From Bacillota bacterium (GTDB lineage: Bacteria > Bacillota > UBA5301 > JAMCQP01), in assembly GCA_023381695.1 (NCBI GenBank), contig JAMCQP010000045.1, positions 1-64,000 on the forward strand: a DNA stretch of 64,000 bases, in the 5' to 3' direction. A program made the position numbers and the translations under genes. Every line of letters starts with the position of its first letter. Within the stretch, counting starts at the first letter, position 1. The notes under the pieces were generated by a model. The model worked only from the letters and a program-made list of their open reading frames with translations. It was not told where the DNA came from and ran no database searches. This document shows positions 35,273 to 46,313 of this stretch, piece after piece.

Positions 35273-37261
35273 TCATCCCGCATAGCCAAGTTCGGCCCGC
35301 AGGTCGATGATCTGGTCCCGCAATTCGGCCGCCCGCTCAAACTCGAGTTTCCTGGCGGCCTCCTGCATCTCCTTCTCCAGCCCCTTAATGTAGGCCACCA
35401 GTTCCTTGGGACTCATGCGGGCCACCGTATCCTTGCCGACCCTGTACTCGGCCTGTTCCTCCGCCGCCCGGGCGGCCTGAACGATATCCTTGACCGCCTT
35501 GCGGATCGTGGTCGGCGTGATGCCGTGTTTGGCGTTATACTCCGTCTGCAGCTTGCGACGCCGGCTGGTCTCATCAATGGCCGCCCGCATGGAATCGGTG
35601 ACCCGATCCGCGTACATGATCACCGTCCCCAGAGCATTGCGCGCCGCCCGGCCAGTCGTCTGAATCAGCGAGGTGGTGGAGCGCAGGAACCCTTCCTTGT
35701 CGGCGTCCAGGATGGCCACCAGCGAGACTTCCGGCAGATCGAGGCCCTCCCGCAGGAGGTTGATCCCCACCAGCACGTCAAATTCGCCCAGCCGCAACCC
35801 GCGCAGGATCTCCACCCGCTCCAGGGCTCCGATGTCCGAGTGCATGTAACGCACCTTTACCCCCAGATCTCCCAGGTAATCGGTCAGGTCCTCCGCCATC
35901 TTCTTGGTCAAAGTGGTCACCAGCACTCTCTCGCGCCTGGCCGCCCGCACCCGGATCTCCTCCAGCAGGTCGTCCACCTGGCCCTTGACCGGCTTGACGA
36001 TGATCTCCGGGTCCACCAGGCCGGTGGGCCGGATGATCTGCTCCACCACCTGCTGGCTGTGGTGGTGCTCATACTCCGCGGGGGTGGCCGAGACGAAGAT
36101 CACCTGGTTGATGTGCTTCTCCCATTCCTGGAAGGTCAGCGGCCGGTTGTCGATGGCCGACGGCAGGCGAAAACCGTATTCCACCAGCATCTCTTTCCGG
36201 GAGCGATCACCCGCGTACATCGCGCCCAACTGGGGGAGCGTCACATGCGACTCGTCGATCACCATGAGGAAATCCCCCGGGAAATAGTCGATGAGGGTCG
36301 CCGGCGATTCGCCGGGCTGGCGGCCGGTGAGGTGGCGCGAATAGTTCTCCACCCCCTGGCAGTAGCCCACTTCCCGCAGCATCTCCAGATCGTAGCGGGT
36401 GCGTTGCTCCAGGCGTTGCGCCTCAAGGAGCTTGCCCTGGTCCTTGAGCACCTTGAGCCGTTCTTCCAGTTCCGCTTCAATGGAAATCAGGGCCCGCTTC
36501 AGCTTTTCTTCGGTGGTGATATAATGGGTGGCCGGATAGATGGTGATGGTCTCCTTCTCCCCCAGGATCTCGCCGGTCAGGGTATCCACCTCCACAATCC
36601 GCTCCACCTCGTCACCGAAAAGTTCGATTCTGATGGCGTTTTCCCCGTAGATCGGGATGATCTCGATCACGTCGCCCCGCACCCGGAAGGTGCCCCGGGT
36701 GAACCCCACATCGTTGCGGGAGTACTGGATGCCCACCAGCCGCCGCAGGATCTTGTCCCGGTCCCGGAAATCCCCGTGCTTGAGCGAGAGGGTCATGCCC
36801 TGGTAGTCCTCGGGCGAGCCCAGGCCGTAGATGCAGGACACGCTGGCCACAATGATTACATCCCGCCGCTCAAAAAGGGCGCTGGTGGCCGCGTGGCGCA
36901 GCCGGTCGATCTCGTCGTTGATCATCGCGTCCTTTTCAATGTAGGTATCCGACGAGGGGATGTAAGCCTCCGGCTGGTAGTAATCGTAATAGCTCACAAA
37001 ATAGTGCACCGCGTTGTTGGGAAAGAATTCCTTAAACTCGCTGCACAGCTGGGCCGCCAGGGTTTTGTTGTGCGCGATAACCAGCGCCGGCTTCTGGACG
37101 TTTTGAATCACGTTGGCGATGGTATAGGTCTTGCCGCTGCCGGTGACCCCCAGCAAGGTCTGATGCTTATGGCCCTTCAAGAGCCCCTGGGTCAACTGGC
37201 CGATCGCTTTCGGCTGGTCGCCGCTGGGCTGGTATTCCGAAACCAACTGAAACTCCGGCAT
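35273..37261 (-). CDS. uvrB: UvrABC excinuclease subunit B
   Basis: 662 residues from ATG 37261, with GGAGGAG five bases upstream; the longer open frame upstream runs through the promoter. Helicase fold with Walker A G-V-T-G-S-G-K-T (about 40-47), beta-hairpin region [10 protein letters not shown] (about 93-102), D-E-S-H box, Q-T-x-G-R-A-A-R motif VI and the C-terminal UVR motif ([11 protein letters not shown]). First gene of uvrBAC; a LexA-like box lies about 82 bases upstream. Confidence 0.97.
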   Translation of the reverse strand: MPEFQLVSEYQPSGDQPKAIGQLTQGLLKGHKHQTLLGVTGSGKTYTIANVIQNVQKPALVIAHNKTLAAQLCSEFKEFFPNNAVHYFVSYYDYYQPEAYIPSSDTYIEKDAMINDEIDRLRHAATSALFERRDVIIVASVSCIYGLGSPEDYQGMTLSLKHGDFRDRDKILRRLVGIQYSRNDVGFTRGTFRVRGDVIEIIPIYGENAIRIELFGDEVERIVEVDTLTGEILGEKETITIYPATHYITTEEKLKRALISIEAELEERLKVLKDQGKLLEAQRLEQRTRYDLEMLREVGYCQGVENYSRHLTGRQPGESPATLIDYFPGDFLMVIDESHVTLPQLGAMYAGDRSRKEMLVEYGFRLPSAIDNRPLTFQEWEKHINQVIFVSATPAEYEHHHSQQVVEQIIRPTGLVDPEIIVKPVKGQVDDLLEEIRVRAARRERVLVTTLTKKMAEDLTDYLGDLGVKVRYMHSDIGALERVEILRGLRLGEFDVLVGINLLREGLDLPEVSLVAILDADKEGFLRSTTSLIQTTGRAARNALGTVIMYADRVTDSMRAAIDETSRRRKLQTEYNAKHGITPTTIRKAVKDIVQAARAAEEQAEYRVGKDTVARMSPKELVAYIKGLEKEMQEAARKLEFERAAELRDQIIDLRAELGYAG

Positions 37262-37309
37262 GTCTACTCCTCCACCGGTTCGGGCGCCGTACTTGATCTC
37301 ATGTTTTTT

Positions 37310-37315
37310 ATTATA
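37310..37315 (-). promoter_or_regulatory. -10 element before uvrB
   Basis: Perfect TATAAT on the minus strand about 50 bases before the uvrB start; no good -35 at 17 bases. The LexA-type box is just upstream of it. Confidence 0.45.
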
Positions 37316-37342
37316 GCACATTTCCGTGGCAGGCATCATACA

Positions 37343-37356
37343 CGAACAGGTATTCG
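37343..37356. promoter_or_regulatory. LexA/SOS box upstream of uvrB
   Basis: CGAACAGGTATTCG is nearly palindromic and agrees at 12 of 14 positions with the Gram-positive LexA consensus CGAACRNRYGTTYC. Its position in the uvrB promoter region fits SOS control of uvrBAC. Confidence 0.65.
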
Positions 37357-37478
37357 TCAAAAATTGGCCGTCTCCTGCCCGGCAACAGAAAATTTGTTCC
37401 GCCACCAGATTTCCTGACGAGATACCAAACCAGGCGCCGTCCAAAGAGATTTTGGGATTTGAACCGGAGGTGGGGTTC

Positions 37479-39518
37479 CTACCGGAGGGCTCGCGCCAGC
37501 GCGAAGGCCAGAAATCCCGCCGCCGTGGCAAAGGCGGCGCCGGTCTTCACCCTGCCGCTCTGCGCGTCGACGGTCTCGCAGGCGATGCCGCTGTCCATCT
37601 CCAAATTCAAAAGCAGTGGCAGCGGGTCGGGAACCACCCCGGCGAGCGGGCCGGAACCCGCGGCTTGCAGGGCCAGCAGATCGTTGCAGAGGGCCATCGG
37701 CCATGGATGGGGCGCGTGGGCGCTCATGGCCGCCGGGAAGCGGCCGTCTCTATGGTAATATGGGTTCTCCCCGGAGTGGATCCACCTGGCGGTATTCAGG
37801 TAGATCTCATCCGCCCCGTCGCAGAAGCCATAGTGGGGAAGAAGCATCAAACTTCCCGGCGGGTCGTCGTAAAGCTCAAAACCGCCGGCCAGATCCACGC
37901 TCCAGGCAAACATCCTCCCAAAGGGCTCCTCCACCACACAATACCGATAAATTGCCTCTCTGAGCCGGCGGGCCGCTTCCTCCGCGGCAAGGGATTTCTG
38001 GATGAGCCCCACCCGCTCGTGGATCATGGACAACACACGCAGCGCCCGCCACACCAGGACGTTATCGTAGGTCAGGTAGGGATAGCGCACCGGATCGTCA
38101 GAGGGGTCCAGAAATGTGTCGAACAGGTACTCCGACGGGTGTTTGTGGTCCCAGAGGGCTTTCTCCAGCACAGCAACTCCCCTGGCCATGCCCGGCTCGT
38201 TCAGCAGATCAAAATCGCCGGTCGCCTCCAGGTACTCCCCGAGGGCCACCAGGTAGGCGGCGAGCTGATCGAGCTCAAACCCGGGGTAGAGCAACACCCC
38301 ATCAATGTAGTGGCTGTGGATCCCCGCATTGCGCAGGTGCCTGGTGAAGCCGATGAACAGCATCTCCCTGGCCAGCACCCGGTCCGTCATGAGCACCGCC
38401 GGAAAGGACCACAGAAAAGAATCCCGCGGCCAGAAGGCCGCGCTCACGTAATAAAGCGGGCTCCGCGAGGTGGCCAGCACCGTCTCCTCGGTGTCAATCG
38501 CCCGGCCGTGCGCGTAAAAATAGCTGAAAAACAGGTTGAGGTTCAAGAGGCGTGCAAAGGCAGGCGACAATCCAGCAGGCGCCGCCAGGGCATGCGACGC
38601 AAGCCAGGCCCGGGTCTGGGCCAGCAGCTTCTCCCAGCCGTGCCGCTTCATGTCGAAGAGGTTGGTCCCGGCCCCGTCGCCCTCCACGTTGACCGCCACA
38701 TAGAAGGCCAGCGCCACCCGTTCCCCCGGCGCCAGGTTATACTCCTTGCCCAGAATGAAGTTGATCCTGTCCGTGCCATTGTTCTGGCAGCTAACCTCAC
38801 GGTTGGCCAGCCCCTGCCCCAACCCCCAGATGCAGGTGTCCAGCTCTTCGGAAGCGCTGATGGCCAGCGCGGCAATTCCCACGTCCGGGCGCAGCTCGAG
38901 GGTCAGCCCCTGGGTCCACTTGTTATACCAGGCGCAGTGGCGCGCGTGGATTCGTTTGGAGGTGTAAATGGTCCGCCGGCTCTCCACCCAGCTTCCCCGC
39001 ATCCCCACAAAGATCCGCTGCCCGGGCTTGGCGCCGGCAGCATTGCCTGAAGAAGCATGACCCGCGGCCGCGTTGCCCATGGCGCCGCCGTTGGTCGAGA
39101 CCGCGTTGGCGGGCGCGGGCCCGGCCGCCGCCCGGCTGATCTCCAGCACATACATGAAGCCCTTGAAACCTACCGGCGCGCACACCGTCCCCTGAATCTC
39201 CAGCTGGCTCTCTTTGCACCCAAATCGCGGCACCCAGTGTCCTTCCCGGTCCCAGCGAAGCTTCCCGGCCAGGTCATGTTCCTCCCCTTCCACCCACAGG
39301 GTCGGCAGGAAGAGGTCGTCACGGTTCTTCCCACAAAATTCGATGAGCCCGCGCGAAGCCATGTGCAGGATGTTGATGCTCTGGATCCCGCCGTTATGCG
39401 GATTGAGGGTTGGAATGGAAAGATACTCGTTCCCGGTGGGCAGATAGCTCGCCGGGTTATCGATCTCCCGGGGGACCGTCATCAACCGCTGGGTCGCTTC
39501 ATTGCTCTCCCGAGGCAT
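37479..39518 (-). CDS. Six-hairpin (alpha/alpha)6 glycosidase, GH125-like or amylo-glucosidase-like
   Basis: 679 residues, no signal peptide, so cytoplasmic. The C-terminal half looks like an (alpha/alpha)6 barrel: [11 protein letters not shown] (near 380), Y-P-G-F-E-L-D (near 440), [10 protein letters not shown] (near 510), and F-A-W-S-V-D near 580. W-P-R-D-S resembles the W-x-R-D-S motif of GH125 and related glycosidases. An Ala/Gly/Asn-rich insert lies near 133-165. GAGGTGA precedes ATG 39518. Substrate unknown; storage or compatible-solute sugars are possible. Confidence 0.65.
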   Translation of the reverse strand: MPRESNEATQRLMTVPREIDNPASYLPTGNEYLSIPTLNPHNGGIQSINILHMASRGLIEFCGKNRDDLFLPTLWVEGEEHDLAGKLRWDREGHWVPRFGCKESQLEIQGTVCAPVGFKGFMYVLEISRAAAGPAPANAVSTNGGAMGNAAAGHASSGNAAGAKPGQRIFVGMRGSWVESRRTIYTSKRIHARHCAWYNKWTQGLTLELRPDVGIAALAISASEELDTCIWGLGQGLANREVSCQNNGTDRINFILGKEYNLAPGERVALAFYVAVNVEGDGAGTNLFDMKRHGWEKLLAQTRAWLASHALAAPAGLSPAFARLLNLNLFFSYFYAHGRAIDTEETVLATSRSPLYYVSAAFWPRDSFLWSFPAVLMTDRVLAREMLFIGFTRHLRNAGIHSHYIDGVLLYPGFELDQLAAYLVALGEYLEATGDFDLLNEPGMARGVAVLEKALWDHKHPSEYLFDTFLDPSDDPVRYPYLTYDNVLVWRALRVLSMIHERVGLIQKSLAAEEAARRLREAIYRYCVVEEPFGRMFAWSVDLAGGFELYDDPPGSLMLLPHYGFCDGADEIYLNTARWIHSGENPYYHRDGRFPAAMSAHAPHPWPMALCNDLLALQAAGSGPLAGVVPDPLPLLLNLEMDSGIACETVDAQSGRVKTGAAFATAAGFLAFALARALR

Positions 39519-39580
39519 CCTTGATCACCTCAAAATCTCCATGATCATTTCCGCTATTTATTATCCATGACCACTAATAC

Positions 39581-39616
39581 CAAAGGGGGCTGCTCCATCC
39601 ACGCGGGAACAGCCCC
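39581..39616 (-). terminator. Terminator-like hairpin after oppF
   Basis: On the minus strand GGGGCTG (39610-39616) pairs with CAGCCCC (39586-39592), followed by CTTTGG. The T-run is short, so termination may be weak. Confidence 0.45.
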
Positions 39617-39665
39617 AATTCCGGTGTCGGCCGGCGCTATTGCCAGTTACTATTCACCGGCCAGT

Positions 39666-40649
39666 TCATTTTACGAGATGGCAGGCCACCATATGCCCGC
39701 CGCCTGCATCCAAAAATTCCGGTTCAGCCTCTTTACATCGTTCAACGGACACCTTGCACCGGCTTCTGAAGCGGCACCCGGCGGGAGGATCAATGGGGCT
39801 CGGGACATCCCCCTCCAGGATGATCCGCTTCCGCTCCGCCTCCACATCGGGATCCGGAATGGGAATCGCCGAAAGCAGGGCTTTGGTATACGGGTGCAAC
39901 GGGTTCTTGTAGAGCTCGCTGCTCCTGGCGACCTCCACGATCTTGCCCAGGTACATCACCGCCACCCGGTTGCTGATGTGCTTCACCATGGAAAGATCGT
40001 GGGCGATGAAGAGATAGGTCAGCCCCATCTTCTCCTGGAGTTCCTCCAGCATATTCACGACCTGGGCCTGGATGGAGACATCCAGCGCCGAGATCGGCTC
40101 GTCGGCGATGATGAAACTCGGCTGCACCGCCAGGGCCCTGGCGACCCCGATACGCTGCCGCTGGCCGCCGCTGAACTCGTGCGGGAAGCGGTTGGCATGC
40201 TCCGGATTCAGCCGGACGATATTCAGAAGTTCATAGATCCGCTCCGTCCGTTCCTTGCCTTTGGCCAGGCCGTGGATATCCAGCGGCTCGCCGATGATGT
40301 CCCCGACGGTCATCCGGGGGTTGAGCGACGAGTAGGGATCCTGGAAGATCATCTGGATCTTCCGGCGGATCTCCTGCATCCCGCCCTCATCCTGGCTGTA
40401 AATATTCTTCCCCTCGAAGATGGCTTCCCCGGCGGTGGGCTCGTAGAGCCGGACGATTGTCCGCCCCGCGGTGGTCTTCCCGCAGCCGCTCTCCCCCACC
40501 AGCCCCAGGGTCTCGCCCTTGTTGATGGTAAAACCGACATCGTCTACGGCCTTCAGGGTCCCCTTCTTGCGAAACTTTATCCCCTGCCCCATCGCAAAAT
40601 ACTTCTTGAGGTGGCGGACCTCCAACAAAGGCTGTGCACTGGTACTCAT
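39666..40649 (-). CDS. oppF: Oligopeptide/dipeptide ABC importer ATPase OppF
   Basis: 327 residues from ATG 40649, which overlaps the oppD stop as TGATG. Walker [10 protein letters not shown], signature F-S-G-G-Q-R-Q-R, Walker B F-I-I-A-D-E-P, and the C-terminal Opp extension with Cys-rich end (C-R-F-R-S-R-C ... C ... C) that can bind an FeS cluster in this family. It pairs with OppD to power uptake through OppBC. Confidence 0.92.
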   Translation of the reverse strand: MSTSAQPLLEVRHLKKYFAMGQGIKFRKKGTLKAVDDVGFTINKGETLGLVGESGCGKTTAGRTIVRLYEPTAGEAIFEGKNIYSQDEGGMQEIRRKIQMIFQDPYSSLNPRMTVGDIIGEPLDIHGLAKGKERTERIYELLNIVRLNPEHANRFPHEFSGGQRQRIGVARALAVQPSFIIADEPISALDVSIQAQVVNMLEELQEKMGLTYLFIAHDLSMVKHISNRVAVMYLGKIVEVARSSELYKNPLHPYTKALLSAIPIPDPDVEAERKRIILEGDVPSPIDPPAGCRFRSRCKVSVERCKEAEPEFLDAGGGHMVACHLVK

Positions 40650-41662
40650 CAGACCGCCCTCTCTTTCTGCAACCGGCCGAGCAACGGCGCCGCCTGCGGA
40701 TGCTGCAGCCAGCACGCCACCTGGTGGCCCGGGCCGGCTTCGGTGATCGCCGGTTTCTCTTTCAAGCAGACACCCATCGCGTGTTCACACCGGGGCGCAA
40801 ACGCGCATCCCTCCGGCGGGTGCAAAAGATCGGGCGGCTGGCCGTAGATCGGCACCAGCCGGTGCTTTTCCTCTTCGTGCAGCCTGGGCACGGACTTCAA
40901 TAGCCCCCAGGTATACGGGTGCTGCGGGTTATAGTAGATATCCCGCAGGGACCCGGCCTCCACAATCTTCCCGGCGTACATGACAATCACCCGGCTGGCC
41001 AGCCCCGCCACCACTCCCAGGTCGTGGGTGATGATGATAATTGAGGTCTGAAGCTTGCTCTTCAGTTCCTTCATCAATTCCAGGATCTGGGCCTGGATGG
41101 TCACGTCCAGCGCAGTCGTCGGCTCATCGGCAATCAAAAGCTTCGGATTGCACGCCAGGGCCATGGCGATCATCACTCTCTGGCGCATGCCGCCGCTGAA
41201 CTGGTGCGGGTACTGGTTGATCCGGCGTTCCGGCGAGGGGATGCCCACCAGCTCCAGAAGTTCCAGCGCCCGCTTGGCGGCTTCTTCCTTGGACATGCCC
41301 TGGTGCAGCATCAGGGTTTCCGCAATCTGCAAACGGGTCTTCAACACCGGGTTTAAAGAAGTCATGGGGTCCTGAAAGATCATGCCAATCTCGTTGCCCC
41401 GGATCTTCTGCATCTCCTTCTCCGGCAGGCCCACCAGTTCCTGGCCGTTGAAGAGGATCGACCCCTCCACAATCTTGCCCGGCTGGGAGATCAGGCCCAT
41501 CACGGACATGGCGGTGACGCTCTTGCCGCACCCGGACTCGCCCACGATGGCCACCGCTTCTCCCACGCCGATCTCGAAGCTTACATCGTCCACCGCCTTG
41601 ACCTCTCCCACGTGGGTAAAGAAAGAGGTCTTCAAGCTCTTCACTTGCAACAAAGTTTCCAA
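40649..41662 (-). CDS. oppD: Oligopeptide/dipeptide ABC importer ATPase OppD
   Basis: 337 residues from TTG 41662, with AAGGAGGAAGG upstream. Walker [10 protein letters not shown], signature F-S-G-G-M-R-Q-R, Walker [13 protein letters not shown], and the OppD C-terminal motif [11 protein letters not shown]. Paralogue of oppF next door. Confidence 0.92.
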   Translation of the reverse strand: METLLQVKSLKTSFFTHVGEVKAVDDVSFEIGVGEAVAIVGESGCGKSVTAMSVMGLISQPGKIVEGSILFNGQELVGLPEKEMQKIRGNEIGMIFQDPMTSLNPVLKTRLQIAETLMLHQGMSKEEAAKRALELLELVGIPSPERRINQYPHQFSGGMRQRVMIAMALACNPKLLIADEPTTALDVTIQAQILELMKELKSKLQTSIIIITHDLGVVAGLASRVIVMYAGKIVEAGSLRDIYYNPQHPYTWGLLKSVPRLHEEEKHRLVPIYGQPPDLLHPPEGCAFAPRCEHAMGVCLKEKPAITEAGPGHQVACWLQHPQAAPLLGRLQKERAV

Positions 41663-41675
41663 GATCCTTCCTCCT

Positions 41676-42599
41676 TTACCGTCGCTGCCGCGGGTCTAAG
41701 GCGTCGCGCAGGCCGTCGCCCAGGAAGTTGAAGGCCAGCATGGTAATCGAAATGGCCAGGGCCGGGAAGAGCAGCAGGTGCGGATAAGACCGAATAGAAG
41801 ACAACGCATCACTGGCCAGAGAACCCCAACTGGCCATGGGCGCCGAGACCCCCAGCCCCACAAAGCTCAGCCAGGCCTCGGTGAAGATGGCTTCCGGAAT
41901 CTTGAGGGTCAGGGTGACAATAATCGGCCCCAGAGCGTTCGGCACCAGATGCCTCATCAGGATCCTCCATTGCCTGGCCCCCAGCGTACGTGCGGCCAGA
42001 ACATAATCCTGCTCCCTCAAACTTAAAATCTGACCCCGGACAATACGGGCCATGTCCGTCCAGTAGACCAGCCCGATGGCCAGCAGCACATTCTGCAGTC
42101 CCGGTTGAAAGATCACCATGAACAGGATCACATACAGCAACAACGGGATCGAGTAGAGCACGTCCACGATCCGCATCATGATGTTGTCCACCTTGCCGCC
42201 GGCCAGGCCGGAGATTCCTCCGTAGACCACCCCGATGGTCAGGTTGATCAGGCTGGCAAAGATTCCCACCGTAAGGGAGATCCGGGCGCCGTAGAGGATC
42301 CGAACCAACTGATCGCGCCCGTGCAGGTCGGTCCCAAGCAAGTGCTGCCAGCTCGGTCCCTCCCCGGTACGATCCAGATCCTGGTCGGAGTAGGAATACG
42401 GCACAAAATAAGGGCCAACCGCCGCCAGGATCAACAATACGATAATCAGCACCAACCCGAACATCGCGGCGCGGTTCTGTTTGAGCCGCCGCCAGGCGTC
42501 CTGCCCATAGGTAACACTGGGTCGGACAATCGCCTCGGCCTCCGAACCTTGCCGCGCCACCGGCTGAAAAAGCCCTGGTGAGAGTTCCACTAAGCTCAC
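41676..42599 (-). CDS. oppC: Oligopeptide/dipeptide ABC importer permease OppC
   Basis: 307 residues from GTG 42599, overlapping the oppB stop by four bases. About six membrane helices, OppC N-terminal domain (W-R-R-L-K-Q-N-R-A-A-M-F-G-L), and the ATPase-docking EAA loop (D-Y-V-L-A-A-R-T-L-G-A). Partner permease of OppB. Confidence 0.92.
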   Translation of the reverse strand: MSLVELSPGLFQPVARQGSEAEAIVRPSVTYGQDAWRRLKQNRAAMFGLVLIIVLLILAAVGPYFVPYSYSDQDLDRTGEGPSWQHLLGTDLHGRDQLVRILYGARISLTVGIFASLINLTIGVVYGGISGLAGGKVDNIMMRIVDVLYSIPLLLYVILFMVIFQPGLQNVLLAIGLVYWTDMARIVRGQILSLREQDYVLAARTLGARQWRILMRHLVPNALGPIIVTLTLKIPEAIFTEAWLSFVGLGVSAPMASWGSLASDALSSIRSYPHLLLFPALAISITMLAFNFLGDGLRDALDPRQRR

Positions 42600-43534
42600 T
42601 CCTTCTCCTCAACGTACTTGATCCGGGGATCGATGAATGCGTAAGCAATATCCACGATAAAGTTGAAGAGGACCAGCAATATGCTATAAAAGACCGTGAT
42701 CCCCAGAATTGCGGTGTAGTCGCGGTTATAAATGCTGGTAACAAAGTGCTGGCCTAACCCGGGAATGGCGAAGATCCTCTCCACCACAAAGCTGCCGGTC
42801 ATGATGCTCGCAGTCAGAGGGCCGAGGTAGGTCACCACGGGCATGATCGCGTTTTTTACGGCATGGCGCCAGATTACCGTATTGCCTGACAGGCCTTTAG
42901 CCTTCGCGGTGCGGATATAATCCTGGTTCATGACTTCCAGCATGCTGGAGCGCACCAGCCGGGCAAAGAAAGCCATCGGGAGGCTGGCCAGAGCCAGTGT
43001 CGGCAAAACCGCCTGTTGCGGAGTCCCCCACATGGCCGCCGGTAACCACCGCAACTTGAGAGCAAATACAAACATAAGCAAGCTCGCCATGATAAAACTG
43101 GGTACCGAGAAACCGATGGTCGCCCCAAACATCGCCAGATTATCTGGCCATTCATTCTGCTTGAGAGCGGAGATAATCCCGGCGGGAATTCCCACCAGCA
43201 GCGCCAACAGAATTGCGTACAGGCCTAACTGGGCAGAGATCGGAAAACTGCGATTAATAATGTTGTTGACGGTCTCTCCCTCGTATTTGAAGGACGGCCC
43301 CAGATCCCAGCGCAGGAGATTGCCCATATAATCCACATACTGCTGCCAGAGTGGATCGTTCAGTTTGTAGCGAACCTCGATGTTCTTTAAAACGGCTTCG
43401 GGCAACACCTTTTCCGTGGTAAACGGGCCGCCCGGGATGGCGTGCATCAACAAAAAAGTAGCTGAAGCGACTACCCAGAGAACCAGGATGATGGAAACCA
43501 ATCTCTTGGCAAAGTATTGCAGCAAAAAGATCAT
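42596..43534 (-). CDS. oppB: Oligopeptide/dipeptide ABC importer permease OppB
   Basis: 312 residues, about six membrane helices, the OppB/DppB start (F-A-K-R-L-V-S-I-I-L-V-L) and H-A-I-P-G-G-P-F motif, and the EAA loop (D-Y-I-R-T-A-K-A-K-G-L). Separated from oppA by about 120 bases containing a strong hairpin. Confidence 0.92.
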   Translation of the reverse strand: MIFLLQYFAKRLVSIILVLWVVASATFLLMHAIPGGPFTTEKVLPEAVLKNIEVRYKLNDPLWQQYVDYMGNLLRWDLGPSFKYEGETVNNIINRSFPISAQLGLYAILLALLVGIPAGIISALKQNEWPDNLAMFGATIGFSVPSFIMASLLMFVFALKLRWLPAAMWGTPQQAVLPTLALASLPMAFFARLVRSSMLEVMNQDYIRTAKAKGLSGNTVIWRHAVKNAIMPVVTYLGPLTASIMTGSFVVERIFAIPGLGQHFVTSIYNRDYTAILGITVFYSILLVLFNFIVDIAYAFIDPRIKYVEEKE

Positions 43535-43599
43535 CCCCTAACCTTTAGATACCGGGTCGAAAGCCGTATGCCGGATGGAGGATATTTCGGACAGGAGAC

Positions 43600-43626
43600 G
43601 GGGTATACGCTGATCGCGTATACCCC
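43600..43626 (-). promoter_or_regulatory. Perfect intercistronic stem-loop between oppA and oppB
   Basis: GGGGTATACGC and GCGTATACCCC form an 11-bp perfect stem with a 5-base loop. No T-run follows on the minus strand, so it is more likely a 3' stabiliser or processing site for the oppA message than a terminator. Confidence 0.7.
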
Positions 43627-43655
43627 GCAGTTCCTTGCCTCACTTTGTTCCGGCT

Positions 43656-45275
43656 TTAATGCTGGGCAATCCAGGCAGAACTGAAGTCGAAGAATCCCAG
43701 CATGGAAATGGCCACATCCTTGACGTAGCTCTTCTGCAACACCGGTTGGGTGTAGAAGTAGATCGGGAGGATCGGCATGGCGTCCATGAGGATCTTCTCC
43801 GCGTCATGCATGGCCTTGTACTGCTTCGCGGCATTGGTGGTGGTCTTGGCCACCTCCACCAGATCATCGTACTTCTTGTCGGCCCACCGGGAGCGGTTGT
43901 TGCCGCCGTTGCTGATCATCATGTCGATGAAGGTCATCGGGTGCACATAGTCACCGATCCAACCAGCCCGAGCCACCTGGAAGTTGCCATCGGTCCTGTT
44001 CTGCAGGTAAACCTTCCACTCCTGGTTGGTAATGGTCACGTTGGCGCCCAGGTTCTTCTTCCACATCTCCTGGATAGCCTCGGCAATGGCCTTGTGCATC
44101 TCAAGGGTGTTGTAGAGAATCTCAATGGGCGGCAGGCCCTTGCCGTCCGGATAACCGGCTTCAGCCAGGAGTTTCTTGGCAGTCGCCACATCGTTGTCCT
44201 TGAAAAATTCGCCGCCCGACTTGCGGAAGTCGGTGCCGGCTTTCGCATCCGGCATGCCATAAGGCACCCAGGCCATCGCCGGTACTTCGCCAGCCTTGGT
44301 CACCTTTTCCACAATCTGTCTGCGGTTGATGGCCATGGCAAATGCCTTACGGACCTTCGGATTGTCAAACGGCGCCTTGGAGGTATTGAATTCATAGAAG
44401 TAGGTCCCCAGATACGGAGTGAACTTCACGATCTTCTGCTCTCTCAGCCGCGGCAATTCCGGACGGGGCGGGAAATGCCCGAGGTCAATCTGGCCGGTCT
44501 CAAACATGGTCAGTTCCGTGCTTTCGGCTTCCACCATGGTGTACACTAACTTATCCAGTTTAACCTTCCTGGCGTCCCAATAGTTCGGGTTCTTGACCAT
44601 TTCCAGCTTGTCCTGGTGCGACCACCTGACTATCTTGAAGGGGCCGTTGGTCACCAGGGTGTCCATCTTGGTGTACCAGGTGTCGCCACCGGCTTCCACC
44701 GCCTTTTTGTTCAAGGGCATGTAGGTGGGGAAAGCGGTCAACGACAGGAAATAGGCGGTGGGCGCCGTGAGGGTGACCTTCAGGGTCTTGGCGTCAATAG
44801 CCTTTACGCCTACTTCATTGGCATCCTTGATCTTCCCGGTATTGTACTCTTCACCGTTCTTGAGATAGTAAAGGTAATAAGCATACTCCGCCGCGGTGGC
44901 CGGGTTTAGAGCCCGCTTCCAGCTATACTCAAAATCGTAGGCGGTTACGGGATCTCCATTGGACCACTTGGCGTCCCGGAGATGGAAGGTATACTCCTTG
45001 CCATCCTTGGAGATCTTCCAGCTCCTGGCGATCGCCGGCACTGGCCGGTCGGTCTTGTCCAGCCTGGTCAGACCGTCAAAGATGTTCAATTCGACGATGG
45101 CCTCGGGGACACCGGTAGACTTGTTCGGATCGATGGTCTGAGGTTCCACGCTTAAGTTGAAAGTCAACGTCTGATTCTTGGCCGGTTTCTCGGCGGCAAA
45201 GGCCATCCCAGCACTGCCCAAGGCCAGCGCCGCGGAGAGAACCATGGCTAACAAAAGACTCCTGCGCACACTCAT
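43656..45275 (-). CDS. oppA: Peptide ABC importer substrate-binding protein OppA
   Basis: 539 residues from ATG 45275; a GTG six bases later is better spaced from GGGAGG and may be the real start. Signal peptide (about 1-27, A-F-A cleavage) without a lipobox Cys, unusual for a monoderm binding protein. SBP family 5 features: L-T-F-N-L-S-V-E-P-Q-T-I-D-P, W-S-N-G-D-P-V-T-A-Y-D-F, and V-R-K-A-F-A-M-A-I-N-R. First gene of oppABCDF; the hairpin after it may raise its protein level relative to the permease. Confidence 0.92.
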   Translation of the reverse strand: MSVRRSLLLAMVLSAALALGSAGMAFAAEKPAKNQTLTFNLSVEPQTIDPNKSTGVPEAIVELNIFDGLTRLDKTDRPVPAIARSWKISKDGKEYTFHLRDAKWSNGDPVTAYDFEYSWKRALNPATAAEYAYYLYYLKNGEEYNTGKIKDANEVGVKAIDAKTLKVTLTAPTAYFLSLTAFPTYMPLNKKAVEAGGDTWYTKMDTLVTNGPFKIVRWSHQDKLEMVKNPNYWDARKVKLDKLVYTMVEAESTELTMFETGQIDLGHFPPRPELPRLREQKIVKFTPYLGTYFYEFNTSKAPFDNPKVRKAFAMAINRRQIVEKVTKAGEVPAMAWVPYGMPDAKAGTDFRKSGGEFFKDNDVATAKKLLAEAGYPDGKGLPPIEILYNTLEMHKAIAEAIQEMWKKNLGANVTITNQEWKVYLQNRTDGNFQVARAGWIGDYVHPMTFIDMMISNGGNNRSRWADKKYDDLVEVAKTTTNAAKQYKAMHDAEKILMDAMPILPIYFYTQPVLQKSYVKDVAISMLGFFDFSSAWIAQH

Positions 45276-45554
45276 TCCTCCCTCAAAATTAGAGTTTAAA
45301 TAATAGTTCTCCGCCAGAAATGGATCTCCTTCCGTGTATGCAATGTGCAATTTTTAATCTTTTGTTTGACTTCCAAGATCGCCGCACCCACAACAAGCTT
45401 CCAAAGGCTTATTAACCTTCTTTGCCCGGGTACCAAAAATTTGCCCGCCGGCGTAAAATGACAAAATAGCCGGGGCCATCTCCCGGCGCTTCCAGCCCAC
45501 CCCTCCTCTCCGGCGATCGGATCTAAACTAACTACCTGTAAAGGAGCGTCGGCT

Positions 45555-46250
45555 ATGCACTCGATCGGTTTTTGGGCGCCAGTAATCTTACTGGCCGTCG
45601 CCGCCAGCCTCGACAACTGCGCGGCGGGCATCGCTTACGGCATCCGGCGGATCCGGGTGCCGGCAACTTCCAACCTCCTCATGGCCTTCCTTTCCGCCCT
45701 GGCCACCTGGCTCACCGTTGCGGCCGGCGGCTACCTGGGAACGGCAATCTCCCTTCAATTGGCCAGGCTCCTCGGCGCCCTGTTGATGATCGGCATTGGA
45801 CTCTGGGTGATCTTCGAGTGGCCGGGAGAAGCCGCGCGACAGGAACCGCCGCTGGAAAAGGCTCAAACAAAACCGGGTCGGAGCCCGGATTTTTCCGGAT
45901 ACAACTACTTGATTATGAGCTGGCGCTTGAAGCCTCTGGGAATCATCATCCAGATCCTCCGGGAACCTTCGAAAGCGGATCTGGACCTGTCGGGAACGAT
46001 CAGCCTCCCGGAGGCGTTCCTGCTGGGGACCGCCCTGGCCCTCAACGCCCTGGCCGGCGGCCTGGGAGCCGGACTGGCCGGGTTTCCCCCGCTATTCACG
46101 GCGGTAATGGTGGGGGCCTTGAGCTATCTGTTATTGTGGTTTGGCGTTTACCTGGGCAGCCGCTTCGGCGCCAGGTGGCTCGGGGAAAAAGCCCCCCTTT
46201 TCACCGGGCTGGCGCTGATCCTGCTGGGAATCACCAGCTTCAAATGGTGA
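45555..46250 (+). CDS. ytaF: YtaF-type sporulation membrane protein
   Basis: 231 residues, two groups of about three membrane helices each (about 7-90 and 150-231) separated by a hydrophilic stretch (about 96-125), with A-A-S-L-D-N near 17 and a second A-L-A-L-N-A near 163 as in the YtaF/MntP fold. AAAGGAG lies eight bases before ATG. YtaF is tied to sporulation in Bacillota, and the related MntP exports manganese. The gene is single on the plus strand, divergent from oppA; the 279-base gap between them shows no clear promoter. Confidence 0.78.
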   Translation: MHSIGFWAPVILLAVAASLDNCAAGIAYGIRRIRVPATSNLLMAFLSALATWLTVAAGGYLGTAISLQLARLLGALLMIGIGLWVIFEWPGEAARQEPPLEKAQTKPGRSPDFSGYNYLIMSWRLKPLGIIIQILREPSKADLDLSGTISLPEAFLLGTALALNALAGGLGAGLAGFPPLFTAVMVGALSYLLLWFGVYLGSRFGARWLGEKAPLFTGLALILLGITSFKW

Positions 46251-46313
46251 TTCCCCAGTTGATAATCATCCAGCCCCGTGCAAGCACCCGCTTGAAAAAG
46301 CATGCTTCACCTT

